Positions 1 to 6,234 of a stretch of 14,213 nt of DNA are shown piece by piece (the first letter of the stretch is position 1; every line of letters begins with the position of its first letter). The DNA is from CAYJXK01 sp964374115. GTDB taxonomy: Bacteria; Patescibacteriota; Patescibacteriia; Magasanikbacterales; UBA922. The translations under genes were made by a program, and so were the position numbers. Below the pieces are notes generated by a model. It was not told where the DNA came from and made no database searches. It was given only the letters and a program-made list of their open reading frames with translations. The DNA is taken from the NCBI GenBank assembly GCA_964374115.1, contig CAYJXK010000023.1, forward strand, positions 1-14,213, given 5' to 3'.

Positions 1-49
1 CCCCGAGGCAACCTCTTTGTCCCCAACGAAAAATTTGACTTGTCTTGAA

Positions 50-125
50 TGGTCGGGCTAGCGAGGCTCGAACTCGCGACCTCATGACCCCCAGCCATGC
101 GCGCTACCAACTGCGCTATAGCCCG
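50..125 (-). tRNA. tRNA-Pro, anticodon GGG, with encoded CCA
   Basis: The minus strand folds as a complete cloverleaf. The acceptor stem is CGGGCTA paired with TAGCCCG, the D-arm stem is GCGC/GCGC, and the anticodon stem is CATGG/TCATG with loop CTGGGGG, giving anticodon GGG (decodes CCC). The T-arm is GCGAG/CTCGC with loop TTCGAGC. The C1-G72 pair and A73 discriminator are the usual bacterial proline identity pattern. The 3' CCA is encoded at positions 52-50. The tRNA lies at the end of a minus-strand run but has its own promoter upstream at 190-218. Confidence 0.95.
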
Positions 126-142
126 ATGTATACACATGATAT

Positions 143-180
143 ACGATACAATGTATCATGATGCATGAATCGTGTATCGT
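143..180 (-). repeat. Overlapping inverted repeats in the tRNA-Pro leader
   Basis: ACGATAC (143-149) is complementary to GTATCGT (174-180). The inner GATAC (145-149) also pairs with GTATC (153-157). The two pairings share the 145-149 strand, so they are mutually exclusive. The element lies between the predicted tRNA promoter and the mature tRNA 5' end, so it would be in the precursor leader. Its role is unknown; a processing signal or a DNA-level operator are both possible. Confidence 0.4.
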
Positions 181-189
181 GTCCTGCAC

Positions 190-218
190 ATTGTAACTGG
201 TGAAAAAAGAAAAAACAA
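190..218 (-). promoter_or_regulatory. Predicted sigma70-type promoter for tRNA-Pro
   Basis: On the minus strand, TTGTTT (213-218) and TACAAT (190-195) are separated by exactly 17 bases. Transcription would start near 183, giving a leader of about 57 nt before the mature tRNA. The spacer is T-rich because it overlaps two T6 runs, which may also be the U-tract of a weak terminator for the upstream unit. Confidence 0.5.
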
Positions 219-233
219 TCCCTAAGAATTGTC
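199..233 (-). terminator. Weak candidate terminator upstream of the tRNA promoter
   Basis: On the minus strand a short stem, ACAAT/ATTGT around TTCTTAGGG, is followed directly by two T6 runs separated by a single C. The stem has only 5-6 bp, so termination strength is doubtful. It would end the ndk and Cys-rich ORF transcript before the tRNA. The stretch between it and the Cys-rich ORF stop (234-420) contains no ORF I can support on either strand. Confidence 0.3.
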
Positions 234-420
234 TTTTCAATCCAGCCAAAGAGTACCTATCATCATCCCTGAGTACATACGTGGGTGACCGCAGGACAGT
301 GCTTCCGGACAAACCAGCAAACACAGCCGATTGAGTCTCCCGTGAGATGAGATTTTGTAGAATGAGATATGGCCTCTCCAGCAGGATCTATGTTGAGTAT
401 ACGAGGAGAGGAAACCTCTG

Positions 421-543
421 TCAAGCGCATCCTCCACAGCCACATGAGCCACCGCAGTCACAGTTGTCTTCTCCGCATCCGTCACTTGTATTTTTTTGCT
501 CATCTTGTTGATCGGTGAAAGGTTGTTTTTGTTCGTCTTCCAT
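421..543 (-). CDS. Small acidic protein with C-terminal Cys/Gly cluster (40 aa)
   Basis: An ATG at 543 opens a 40-codon frame ending in TGA at 421. Residues 1-22 are acidic and Gln/Asp/Glu-rich, with no hydrophobic segment. Residues 23-39 hold six cysteines (23, 28, 30, 34, 36, 39) spaced by Gly, Asp and Ser and ending GCGGCA. The start lies 34 nt after the ndk stop codon, so it probably shares the ndk transcript; no good SD is seen. The non-random tail argues that the frame is real, and a longer frame over the same bases is its shadow. The function is unknown. A metal-binding (metallothionein-like) peptide or a modified-peptide precursor with acidic leader and Cys-rich core are possible, but no maturation enzyme lies nearby. 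I recall similar Cys/Gly tails in CPR genomes, but cannot verify this here. Confidence 0.65.
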   Translation of the reverse strand: MEDEQKQPFTDQQDEQKNTSDGCGEDNCDCGGSCGCGGCA

Positions 544-577
544 ACTACTGACTATTCACACATAGGTTAGTAGATGA

Positions 578-1057
578 TTAGGAACGCTCATCCTCCATAT
601 ACACATGCATATACTCTGTCTTGTTGTATTCAAATAATTCATCAGACGCAAAAAATCTTTCTACCTCTTCTTTCGCAGTCTCGATAGAATCCGAGCAATG
701 CACCACATTGCACATGCCCATAGCGAGATCACCGCGGATTGTGCCTGCATCTGCCACGCTTGCGTTGGTGACACCAGAAATAAGCCGAACAGCCGCGACC
801 GCGTTTTTCCCCTCGGCGCAAATCGCGACCACCGGGCTCGACATCATAAACTTTTCAAGCCCGGAATAAAATGGCTTTTCCACATGATGCTCATAATGAT
901 CGCGAAGTTTCTCTTCATCCAAATACATCATCTTGAGCCCGACAATTTTCATTCCTTTCATTTCCAAACGTTTGATCACTTCTCCCACAAGCCCGCGTTG
1001 CACACCGTCTGGCTTGATAATAAGGACTGTTTTTTCGTAGGTACCATCGAATGGCAT
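578..1057 (-). CDS. ndk: Nucleoside diphosphate kinase
   Basis: Cytosolic enzyme that moves the gamma-phosphate of ATP to nucleoside diphosphates through a phosphohistidine, balancing NTP and dNTP pools. The 159-residue product has the family start TVLIIKPDGVQRG (residues 10-22), the central GVTNASVADAGTIRGD stretch (95-110) and the active-site NVVHCSDS with His120. The residue after the catalytic His is Cys where Gly or Ala is more common. The length is slightly above the usual 140-150 because of short extensions at both ends. The frame is open up to 1135, but a promoter at 1085-1113 lies inside that extension, so the start must be downstream. ATG 1057 fits the family N terminus, and ATG 1066 is an in-frame alternative. 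No SD is present, and the predicted leader is only about 12-21 nt. Confidence 0.95.
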   Translation of the reverse strand: MPFDGTYEKTVLIIKPDGVQRGLVGEVIKRLEMKGMKIVGLKMMYLDEEKLRDHYEHHVEKPFYSGLEKFMMSSPVVAICAEGKNAVAAVRLISGVTNASVADAGTIRGDLAMGMCNVVHCSDSIETAKEEVERFFASDELFEYNKTEYMHVYMEDERS

Positions 1058-1084
1058 AGAAAGCATAGTATATAATTGTACCAA

Positions 1085-1113
1085 AGTATATGCGAAACGG
1101 GACGGAAAGTCAA
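1085..1113 (-). promoter_or_regulatory. Predicted sigma70-type promoter of ndk
   Basis: On the minus strand, TTGACT (1108-1113) and TATACT (1085-1090) are separated by 17 bases; each matches consensus at 5 of 6 positions. It lies just past the helicase stop codon (1125) and would start transcription near 1078. It shows ndk is not simply co-transcribed from the helicase, and it decides the ndk start codon. Confidence 0.7.
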
Positions 1114-1124
1114 GGGTACCATTC

Positions 1125-3131
1125 CTACAACTCACTAATATCTCTCAGAAATCCTCCATTTGATTTTTTTCTCTCTCCATTCTCATCTCTCTCTATCACA
1201 TCTTCATCAAACACCAAAAATACCTCATCACCCTCCTCTTCTTTCACCACATCTCGATCAATCTCTTCGAGGAACACACTGGGGCCAGAGAGAAATCCGG
1301 ACACACTGCCGATGGGGTACGAGAGATAGAGCACGCGTTTGGCCCGGGTGATTGCCACATAAAACAATCGGCGCTCTTCTTCGAGGCCCGCGTCTTCCTG
1401 AAATGCCCGATCATTGGGAAATTGACCTCGAGCAAGATGAATAATGAAAACCGTATCCCATTCGAGTCCTTTGGCCTGATGCACGGTCGAGAGCACCACT
1501 CTCTCCTCTTCAACCTCAACACTGAACGTAGCGCGACGTCCATACTGCTCTTGTAGCGCAGATGTTGCAAGAAATTCGTGGAGATCATCTTCTCTTTCAG
1601 CAAATCGCGCGAGCTGTTCAATATCGTCAATGCGGTCGCGCGCGTCATCATATTCGTATTGGAGATAGTCTTTGTATTTCGAATCAAGAATCGCTTCGAT
1701 GAGTGTCCGAGGCGTGCCTTCTGTTTCTTTCATACGATTCCAAACCGAGATAAAGTCTTTCCACCCCATCTCAGCTCGTGGTGGCACATGCAATCCAATA
1801 TCTCGAATATCTTGTATATCTGAAATACGCTGGATATCTTCAACGATCTTCGAAGCAATCGCTGGCCCGATCCCGACCTGCATATTCAGAACGCGCGACC
1901 AAGCAATGGCATCATTCCTGTTATAAAAAATACGTACATACGCCAGCACATCTTTGATATGCGCACGCTCAAAAAACCGGACACCGCCGCGATATTCATA
2001 TGGGATATGTCTCTTGTTCAATTGAAGCTCAAGCGCCTGTGAATGATGGGCCGCGCGAAACAACACCGAAATATCAGAACGTTTCACTCCTTCCCTAATG
2101 CGCTCGACAATACGATCTGCGATAAATTCTGCCTCTCCTGTTTCATCGGCAAACGCGCGCACTTCTGGTTTAGTGAGTCGATCAATGCGACTCTTGAGCT
2201 GTTTTTCATATTGCGCGCGATTGTTGGAAATCACGGCGTTTGCAAGATCGAGAATATCTGGAGTGGAGCGGTAATTTGTTTCAAGCCGAAATATTTTCGC
2301 ATCGGGATATTGTTTTTCAAAATGCAAAATGTTCTCGATATTGGCCGCGCGAAATGAATAAATACTTTGTGCGTCATCGCCGACCACGAGGATGTTTTGG
2401 TGTTTTGACGCGAGCAATCGAATAATTGACGCCTGAACCGCATTCGTGTCTTGATATTCATCAACCAGGATAAACCGAAACTGCTCGCTATATGTTTCTC
2501 GAACTGAACCTTGGCTTGCCAGAAGCCTGTGCCAATGCACGAGCAAGTCATCAAAATCCATGACATTGGCCTCTTTTTTTCTCTTCATGTAATTGTCTCT
2601 GATTCGAGAGAATATGTCTGCCATGTCGGCCCACTCCGGATGTTTGCGCTCGAACACCTCTTCCAGAGATATATTGGCATTGCGCGCGAAACTTAATGTA
2701 GAAAAAATAGCGTTTGGAGACGGAAACCGCCGCTGTTTTCGATCAATCCCCTCGTCTTTGAGACATCGTTTGAGAAGATCAAGACTATCTTCGCTATCGA
2801 GAATAGTGACATGTTGTTTGTAGCCCAGAAGTGGCGCGCACTCGTGAAGAATTCGGTACGCAATGTGGTGAAATGTGCCAGCCCAGGGCAGAACCACTCC
2901 TGCCCCTTCTTTCATTCGCCCCACCCGTCCAATCATTTCTTTCGCCGCTTTATTCGTAAATGTCACTAATAAAATTTCATCTGGTCGCACGCCTTGCTCG
3001 AGCAAATACGCGACTCGATACGTAATCGTCCGTGTTTTTCCACTTCCTGCTCCGGCAAGCACCAAACAGGGTCCATCGCCGTGGAGCACCACGTCGAGCT
3101 GTTCCGTGTTCAGGTAGTCGGAGTAGTCCAT
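1125..3131 (-). CDS. UvrD/PcrA/Rep-type superfamily 1 DNA helicase
   Basis: ATP-driven 3'-5' DNA helicase of the UvrD/Rep family, which acts in nucleotide excision and mismatch repair and in clearing replication blocks. The 668-residue protein has all SF1A motifs in order: Walker A AGAGSGKT (26-33); TFTNKAA (58-64); Walker B ILVDEYQDTN (221-230); GDDAQSIYSFRAA (251-263); NYRST (286-290); VHQAKGLEWD (about 550-559); and YVAITRAKR (about 591-599). It ends in an acidic tail of about 50 residues and lacks the conserved C-terminal region of E. coli UvrD (720 aa). ATG 3131 precedes the Q-motif-like YLNTEQ region. The only SD-like signal, GAGAG, is too close to the ATG. It may be transcribed from the AT-rich gap upstream, where TATGAT is a possible -10. 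UvrD, PcrA and Rep cannot be told apart here. Confidence 0.95.
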   Translation of the reverse strand: MDYSDYLNTEQLDVVLHGDGPCLVLAGAGSGKTRTITYRVAYLLEQGVRPDEILLVTFTNKAAKEMIGRVGRMKEGAGVVLPWAGTFHHIAYRILHECAPLLGYKQHVTILDSEDSLDLLKRCLKDEGIDRKQRRFPSPNAIFSTLSFARNANISLEEVFERKHPEWADMADIFSRIRDNYMKRKKEANVMDFDDLLVHWHRLLASQGSVRETYSEQFRFILVDEYQDTNAVQASIIRLLASKHQNILVVGDDAQSIYSFRAANIENILHFEKQYPDAKIFRLETNYRSTPDILDLANAVISNNRAQYEKQLKSRIDRLTKPEVRAFADETGEAEFIADRIVERIREGVKRSDISVLFRAAHHSQALELQLNKRHIPYEYRGGVRFFERAHIKDVLAYVRIFYNRNDAIAWSRVLNMQVGIGPAIASKIVEDIQRISDIQDIRDIGLHVPPRAEMGWKDFISVWNRMKETEGTPRTLIEAILDSKYKDYLQYEYDDARDRIDDIEQLARFAEREDDLHEFLATSALQEQYGRRATFSVEVEEERVVLSTVHQAKGLEWDTVFIIHLARGQFPNDRAFQEDAGLEEERRLFYVAITRAKRVLYLSYPIGSVSGFLSGPSVFLEEIDRDVVKEEEGDEVFLVFDEDVIERDENGERKKSNGGFLRDISEL

Positions 3132-3135
3132 ACTC

Positions 3136-3297
3136 TCAAAAAAACAAAAAATAATTGATTGTTTGATTTATTGTTTTATTTGAGATAAGCTCTCGTTGAT
3201 TGAACATCACTGTATCATAAAAAATCAATAAACAAAACAATCTGTGATGACTCAAAAAACAAACGACCTTCGGAATATGCACATGTCCGAAGGCCAC
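3136..3297 (-). CDS. Possible 53-codon GTG ORF led by a strong SD (uncertain)
   Basis: AAGGAGG (3303-3309) lies 5 nt upstream of GTG 3297, a near-ideal initiation site. The frame runs 53 codons and ends with TGA 4 nt before the helicase ATG, close enough for translational coupling. Against it, the frame crosses the aminotransferase terminator hairpin, and most of its second half is low-complexity AT-rich sequence (Phe, Leu, Asn and Ile-rich). It may be a leader peptide or a chance frame behind a real SD. If translated, ribosomes would cover the terminator stem and could allow read-through into the helicase gene. Confidence 0.25.
   Translation of the reverse strand: MAFGHVHIPKVVCFLSHHRLFCLLIFYDTVMFNQRELISNKTINQTINYFLFF
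3254..3295 (-). terminator. Rho-independent terminator after the aminotransferase gene
   Basis: On the minus strand CCTTCGGA (3286-3293) pairs perfectly with TCCGAAGG (3267-3274) around an 11-nt loop. It is followed by TCGTTTGTTTTTT. It lies 43 bases beyond the aminotransferase stop codon and separates it from the helicase gene. Confidence 0.8.
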
Positions 3298-3335
3298 GAA
3301 ATCCTCCTTGATGACTTGTCGCTTGAACCAACCTG

Positions 3336-4379
3336 CTATTGCGTCACGTGGAGAAGCCAGCCAAATTTGTCCTCAGCACGGCCGTACTGGATATCAGTGA
3401 TGGCCTCATAAAGCGTTGTCGCGATGGGATGAACAGGATGGCGGAACTTAATCCACTCTCTTCCCCCGTCCCGGTCATAGACTGCGGCAACAGGAGAAAC
3501 AACGGCAGCAGTTCCAGCGCAGAACATTCCATGGCTCGTCAGTGCTGCCGAGATCGAAATCTCATGTTCCCAAACGTCAATTCTTAATTCTGGCGCAAGG
3601 AACAAAATGCTATCTCGCGTCACACCGCGAAGAATAGTGTCGCGGTTGAGAGGAGGTGTCTCGAGGATATCGTCCTTGATAAAGAACGCTGTCCCAGCGC
3701 CCACCTCGTCAATCCATCCACGATCGAGAGCGTCGCTATACAGAATCTCCTCAATCTCAGGATCGAACTCTTGCGCACGATCGAGACGAGCCACGTGCGG
3801 AGAGTAGTTTCTTCCAGCCTTGATCGCGCCAGTGTCGCCGGGGAACGCCCGGTGTTCAGTCCGCGATAAGAGAATTTTGATGCCATTTTTCCTCTTGAAA
3901 TAGCTTCCGACGACTGAAGCAAAAATCAAGAAGGAAACAGTGTTCGATTTGCCCAAGCCGAGCTTTGGACCAGAATCGAACAACACAGGACGCAGGTAGA
4001 GCGCTTCGTCAGGACAAAGAAGAAGATGACGATTCGCATCTGCCACTCGCATGAGCGCGTCGAGATACATCGCCTCTGGCACAGGTGGCAGATGAAACCA
4101 CTCTGCACCTCTCGCCATGCGCCGGACATTTTCCCATGGCCGAAAGATCACGAGTCGACGATCAGCCGTAAGGAAAGCCTTAATTCCCTCGAACAACTGC
4201 CGGCCATCATAGCTCACAAGCACTGATGCCGGATCCATCGCAAACGTCTGGTACTCACTCACCACACCGTGTACACCGCGCCACCCGTTCTTGGGATGGC
4301 AATGAGCAGAGTACATGAATGTGTCTTCCATGTTGGGAAGAAGTCCAAAGCCGAGATTCCTCGATTGGCCAATTGACAT
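3336..4379 (-). CDS. ilvE: Branched-chain amino acid aminotransferase (PLP, fold type IV)
   Basis: PLP enzyme that reversibly moves an amino group between glutamate and branched-chain 2-oxo acids. The 347-residue product matches the long (about 350 aa, BCAT group II) subfamily. It has GRQLFEGIKAF (59-69), YLRPVLFDSGPKLGL (128-142), GDTGAIKAGRNYSPHVA with the PLP lysine near residue 187, GWIDEVGAGTAFFI (221-234), TILRGVTRDS (248-257), CAGTAAVVSP (287-296) and a C-terminal ITDIQYGRAEDKFGW. The frame opens with GTG 4382, but GGAGG lies 5 nt before ATG 4379 and only 2 nt before the GTG, so ATG is chosen. It is monocistronic between its own promoter and terminator. No other branched-chain synthesis gene is visible, so interconversion of scavenged amino acids or oxo acids is as likely as synthesis. 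Confidence 0.92.
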   Translation of the reverse strand: MSIGQSRNLGFGLLPNMEDTFMYSAHCHPKNGWRGVHGVVSEYQTFAMDPASVLVSYDGRQLFEGIKAFLTADRRLVIFRPWENVRRMARGAEWFHLPPVPEAMYLDALMRVADANRHLLLCPDEALYLRPVLFDSGPKLGLGKSNTVSFLIFASVVGSYFKRKNGIKILLSRTEHRAFPGDTGAIKAGRNYSPHVARLDRAQEFDPEIEEILYSDALDRGWIDEVGAGTAFFIKDDILETPPLNRDTILRGVTRDSILFLAPELRIDVWEHEISISAALTSHGMFCAGTAAVVSPVAAVYDRDGGREWIKFRHPVHPIATTLYEAITDIQYGRAEDKFGWLLHVTQ

Positions 4380-4417
4380 CACTGCCTCCCAAACCAGAGG
4401 ATGTTACGACCACTTCT

Positions 4418-4446
4418 TGTATATAAAAAAATGATTGATCTGTCAA
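4418..4446 (-). promoter_or_regulatory. Predicted sigma70-type promoter of the aminotransferase gene
   Basis: On the minus strand, TTGACA (4441-4446, full consensus) and TATACA (4418-4423) are spaced by 17 bases. The predicted start near 4411 gives a leader of about 32 nt containing the GGAGG SD. It is back to back with the tgt promoter. Confidence 0.7.
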
Positions 4447-4455
4447 TCCAACGGA

Positions 4456-4484
4456 TTGCTTCTTTGCCTCACTTTCGCTATGAT
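4456..4484 (+). promoter_or_regulatory. Predicted sigma70-type promoter of tgt
   Basis: TTGCTT (4456-4461) and TATGAT (4479-4484) are separated by 17 bases. Transcription would begin near 4491, only about 8 nt before the tgt ATG at 4499, so the mRNA would be leaderless or nearly so. No SD is present, in agreement. Confidence 0.55.
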
Positions 4485-4498
4485 GTGGCTCATGCCCT

Positions 4499-5665
4499 AT
4501 GTCATTTTTTGAAATCACTCACAAAGACAAAAAAAACAGAGCGCGCACCGGCATCATCCATACGGCACACGGTGATATTGAAACGCCGATGTTTATGCCT
4601 GTGGGTACACAGGCGACGGTGAAAAGTTTGGACACCAATGATCTGAACACAATTGGTGCTCAAATTATTTTGGGCAACGCCTATCATCTGCATCTTCGGC
4701 CAGGAGAAGATATGATTGCGTCCCTTGGCGGATTGCACCGATTCATGGGATGGGACAAACCGATATTGACTGATAGTGGCGGGTTTCAGGTGTTTAGTTT
4801 GATGAAGGGCAATGTCTACAACGAACACACAAAACGTGTCGCCATTGACGAAGATGGTGTCACATTTCGATCTCACATTGATGGATCCACCCATCGTTTT
4901 ACTCCTGAAATCGCGATTGATACCCAGCGCAAGCTTGGCGCTGATATTATGATGGCGTTTGATGAGTGCACGCCTGATTCGGTTTCACATGCATACGCAA
5001 AAGAAGCAATAGCGAGAACGCATCGGTGGGCAGAACGGTGTATTTCGTTTCATGAAAACATGAAAATAATCAAACATGAAAATATTTCTCCTCAATTTCT
5101 TTTTGGAATTATTCAAGGCGCAAATCATAAAGAATTGCGGGAAGAATCCGCGCGAGTTATTTCATCCATGCATTTCGATGGCATCGCGATTGGTGGTGAA
5201 TCTGTGGGATACAATATGGAAGCGACTAAAGAAATTTTAGAATGGGTGACGCCGATTATTCCGGAAGAAAAACCACATTACACGATGGGAGTTGGGTATT
5301 CTCCATTGGATTTATTCGAAGTCGTGGAGCGTGGCATTGATATGTTTGATTGCGTGGCACCAACACGAATGGCGAGAAATGGCGGAGTGTATGCGAAAAC
5401 AAAAAATTTTCGCATCAACCTCAACAATGCGCGATACACCACCGACCCATCTCCCATTGATCCTACCTGTCATTGCTTCACCTGCATCCATCATACACGC
5501 GCATATCTCCATCATCTCTTCAAAGCAGAGGAGATCCTTGGACATCGGCTCGCCACCATCCACAATCTTCACTTCTTTCTCACGCTCATGAATGACATGC
5601 GAAAAGCAATTCGAGAGGACCGATTCATGGAGTTCAAATCTACGTGGGAACAAGCATATACTTGA
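4499..5665 (+). CDS. tgt: tRNA-guanine transglycosylase
   Basis: Exchanges guanine-34 in the wobble position of GUN-anticodon tRNAs (Asp, Asn, His, Tyr) for preQ1, the first tRNA-level step of queuosine formation. The 388-residue protein has PMFMPVGTQATVK (30-42), LTDSGGFQVFSL with catalytic Asp92 (90-101), HRFTPE (132-137), IGGESVGY (231-238), MGVGYSPLDLFE (263-274), GIDMFDCVAPTR with the nucleophile-region Asp284 (279-290), and a zinc site of Cys324, Cys326, Cys329 and His355. The substrate-pocket GIIQGA (204-209) has Ala where the family usually has a second Gly. The start MSFFEITHKD fits the family N terminus. queA, the next step, lies 570 bases downstream in convergent orientation. Confidence 0.97.
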   Translation: MSFFEITHKDKKNRARTGIIHTAHGDIETPMFMPVGTQATVKSLDTNDLNTIGAQIILGNAYHLHLRPGEDMIASLGGLHRFMGWDKPILTDSGGFQVFSLMKGNVYNEHTKRVAIDEDGVTFRSHIDGSTHRFTPEIAIDTQRKLGADIMMAFDECTPDSVSHAYAKEAIARTHRWAERCISFHENMKIIKHENISPQFLFGIIQGANHKELREESARVISSMHFDGIAIGGESVGYNMEATKEILEWVTPIIPEEKPHYTMGVGYSPLDLFEVVERGIDMFDCVAPTRMARNGGVYAKTKNFRINLNNARYTTDPSPIDPTCHCFTCIHHTRAYLHHLFKAEEILGHRLATIHNLHFFLTLMNDMRKAIREDRFMEFKSTWEQAYT

Positions 5666-5690
5666 TGTTTCTTTGTCTGTGTGGTAATCT
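5662..5690 (+). promoter_or_regulatory. Predicted promoter upstream of the 37- and 90-codon ORFs
   Basis: TTGATG (5662-5667, overlapping the tgt stop codon) and TAATCT (5685-5690) are separated by 17 bases. Transcription would start near 5697. It suggests the two downstream small ORFs form their own unit. Element match is moderate. Confidence 0.45.
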
Positions 5691-5722
5691 TGCACCCATG
5701 GCTCAAAGCCAAGGAGGACAGC

Positions 5723-5836
5723 GTGGCATTTCGTAGCCATACACACCCGAGCATCGTTCTGCGCTTTCTTCGCCAGAGGAAACTCCTCATCATGGTGAGA
5801 ATGATGAACAGGTCTCGATGCCAGCGGCGATGGTAG
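5723..5836 (+). CDS. Possible 37-aa Arg-rich small protein or leader peptide
   Basis: AAGGAGG (5711-5717) sits 5 nt before GTG 5723. The frame runs 37 codons to TAG at 5834-5836, and the next SD begins 3 nt later for the 90-aa gene, so the pair looks like a compact operon. The product is strongly basic, with about nine Arg and one Lys and many in its second half (RFLRQRK, NRSRCQRRW), and has no clear membrane segment. No family is recognised. It could be a small nucleic-acid-binding protein, or a leader whose translation sets expression of the next gene. The SD strength and spacing are the main evidence; base composition alone would not have led me to call it. Confidence 0.4.
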   Translation: MAFRSHTHPSIVLRFLRQRKLLIMVRMMNRSRCQRRW

Positions 5837-5851
5837 CCGCAAGGAGACGTC

Positions 5852-6124
5852 ATGGAAGGAAGAACACTGGATGAAACCATTACCTTCATCCAAGAGTGGC
5901 GACTAAGCGATGGTCTCTCTGAGCTCAAGAGCGTCTTCGATCATCTGGCGGCAGTGGCCACGGATGTCCTCGAAATCGTGCTCCCCACCATCTTCCCTGT
6001 GGACACGCGCGAACGCTCCCGACATGGGACGATCCTTGTGATCGATACACAGAACAAAGTCGCGCTGGTACAGACCGAGAAGAACAACTTCCTCATCATG
6101 CCCATCTTCAAACTGCGCGAGTGA
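5852..6124 (+). CDS. Hypothetical protein, 90 aa
   Basis: AAGGAG (5840-5845) lies 6 nt upstream of ATG 5852, and the frame ends at TGA 6122-6124. The product is soluble-looking. Residues 1-48 are rich in Asp/Glu and Leu and probably helical (TLDETITFIQEW, LSELKSVFDHL). Residues 59-90 alternate hydrophobic residues like beta strands (HGTILVIDTQNKVALVQT, NNFLIMPIFKL). No signal peptide, cysteines or catalytic motif are seen. I do not recognise the family. Base composition is more GC-rich than the flanking tgt and queA genes, and the strong SD contrasts with their lack of one, which might indicate a different origin. An 81-codon frame on the opposite strand has no SD and is taken as a shadow. 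Confidence 0.65.
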   Translation: MEGRTLDETITFIQEWRLSDGLSELKSVFDHLAAVATDVLEIVLPTIFPVDTRERSRHGTILVIDTQNKVALVQTEKNNFLIMPIFKLRE

Positions 6125-6148
6125 CATCCACGACAACACGCCATCCAT

Positions 6149-6176
6149 GTCGCGAGCGCCTCACGGTTCTCGCGAC
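6149..6176. repeat. Perfect 8-bp inverted repeat after the 90-aa gene
   Basis: GTCGCGAG (6149-6156) and CTCGCGAC (6169-6176) are perfectly complementary around a 12-nt loop. No T-run follows on either strand, so it is not a typical terminator by itself. It lies between the 90-aa gene stop and the bidirectional terminator and may stabilise the transcript 3' end. Confidence 0.5.
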
Positions 6177-6186
6177 CATTTCAAAA

Positions 6187-6224
6187 ATAAATACTCCCAA
6201 GCCGCGGCCTGGGAGTATTTTTAT
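6187..6224. terminator. Bidirectional rho-independent terminator between the 90-aa gene and queA
   Basis: AAATACTCCCA (6189-6199) pairs perfectly with TGGGAGTATTT (6210-6220), with a GC-rich loop that contains the palindrome GCCGCGGC. A T-run follows on the plus strand (6218-6222), and A-rich sequence precedes on the left, giving TTTATTTTT on the minus strand. It serves both convergent units. Confidence 0.85.
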
Positions 6225-6234
6225 AACGTATGGC

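Noticed and set aside
1..49. GAGG/CCTC short inverted repeat near the window start
   Set aside because: Only four base pairs, with no T-run; not enough to call a terminator or other element.
82..324. 80-codon minus-strand frame across the tRNA-Pro gene
   Set aside because: It overlaps the mature tRNA and its promoter; it is a by-product of an AT-rich gap and the tRNA sequence.
237..503. 88-codon minus-strand frame over the Cys-rich micro-ORF
   Set aside because: It is the shifted register of the 421-543 frame and its downstream half shows no protein-like pattern; the Cys/Gly tail in the other register is the better gene.
1058..1135. N-terminal extension of ndk to the first in-frame start
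   Set aside because: A TTGACT-17-TATACT promoter lies inside the extension, so those codons would not be transcribed from it; the family normally begins just before the KPDG motif.
5903..6148. 81-codon minus-strand frame opposite the 90-aa gene
   Set aside because: No SD precedes it, while the plus-strand gene has AAGGAG at good spacing and its own promoter.
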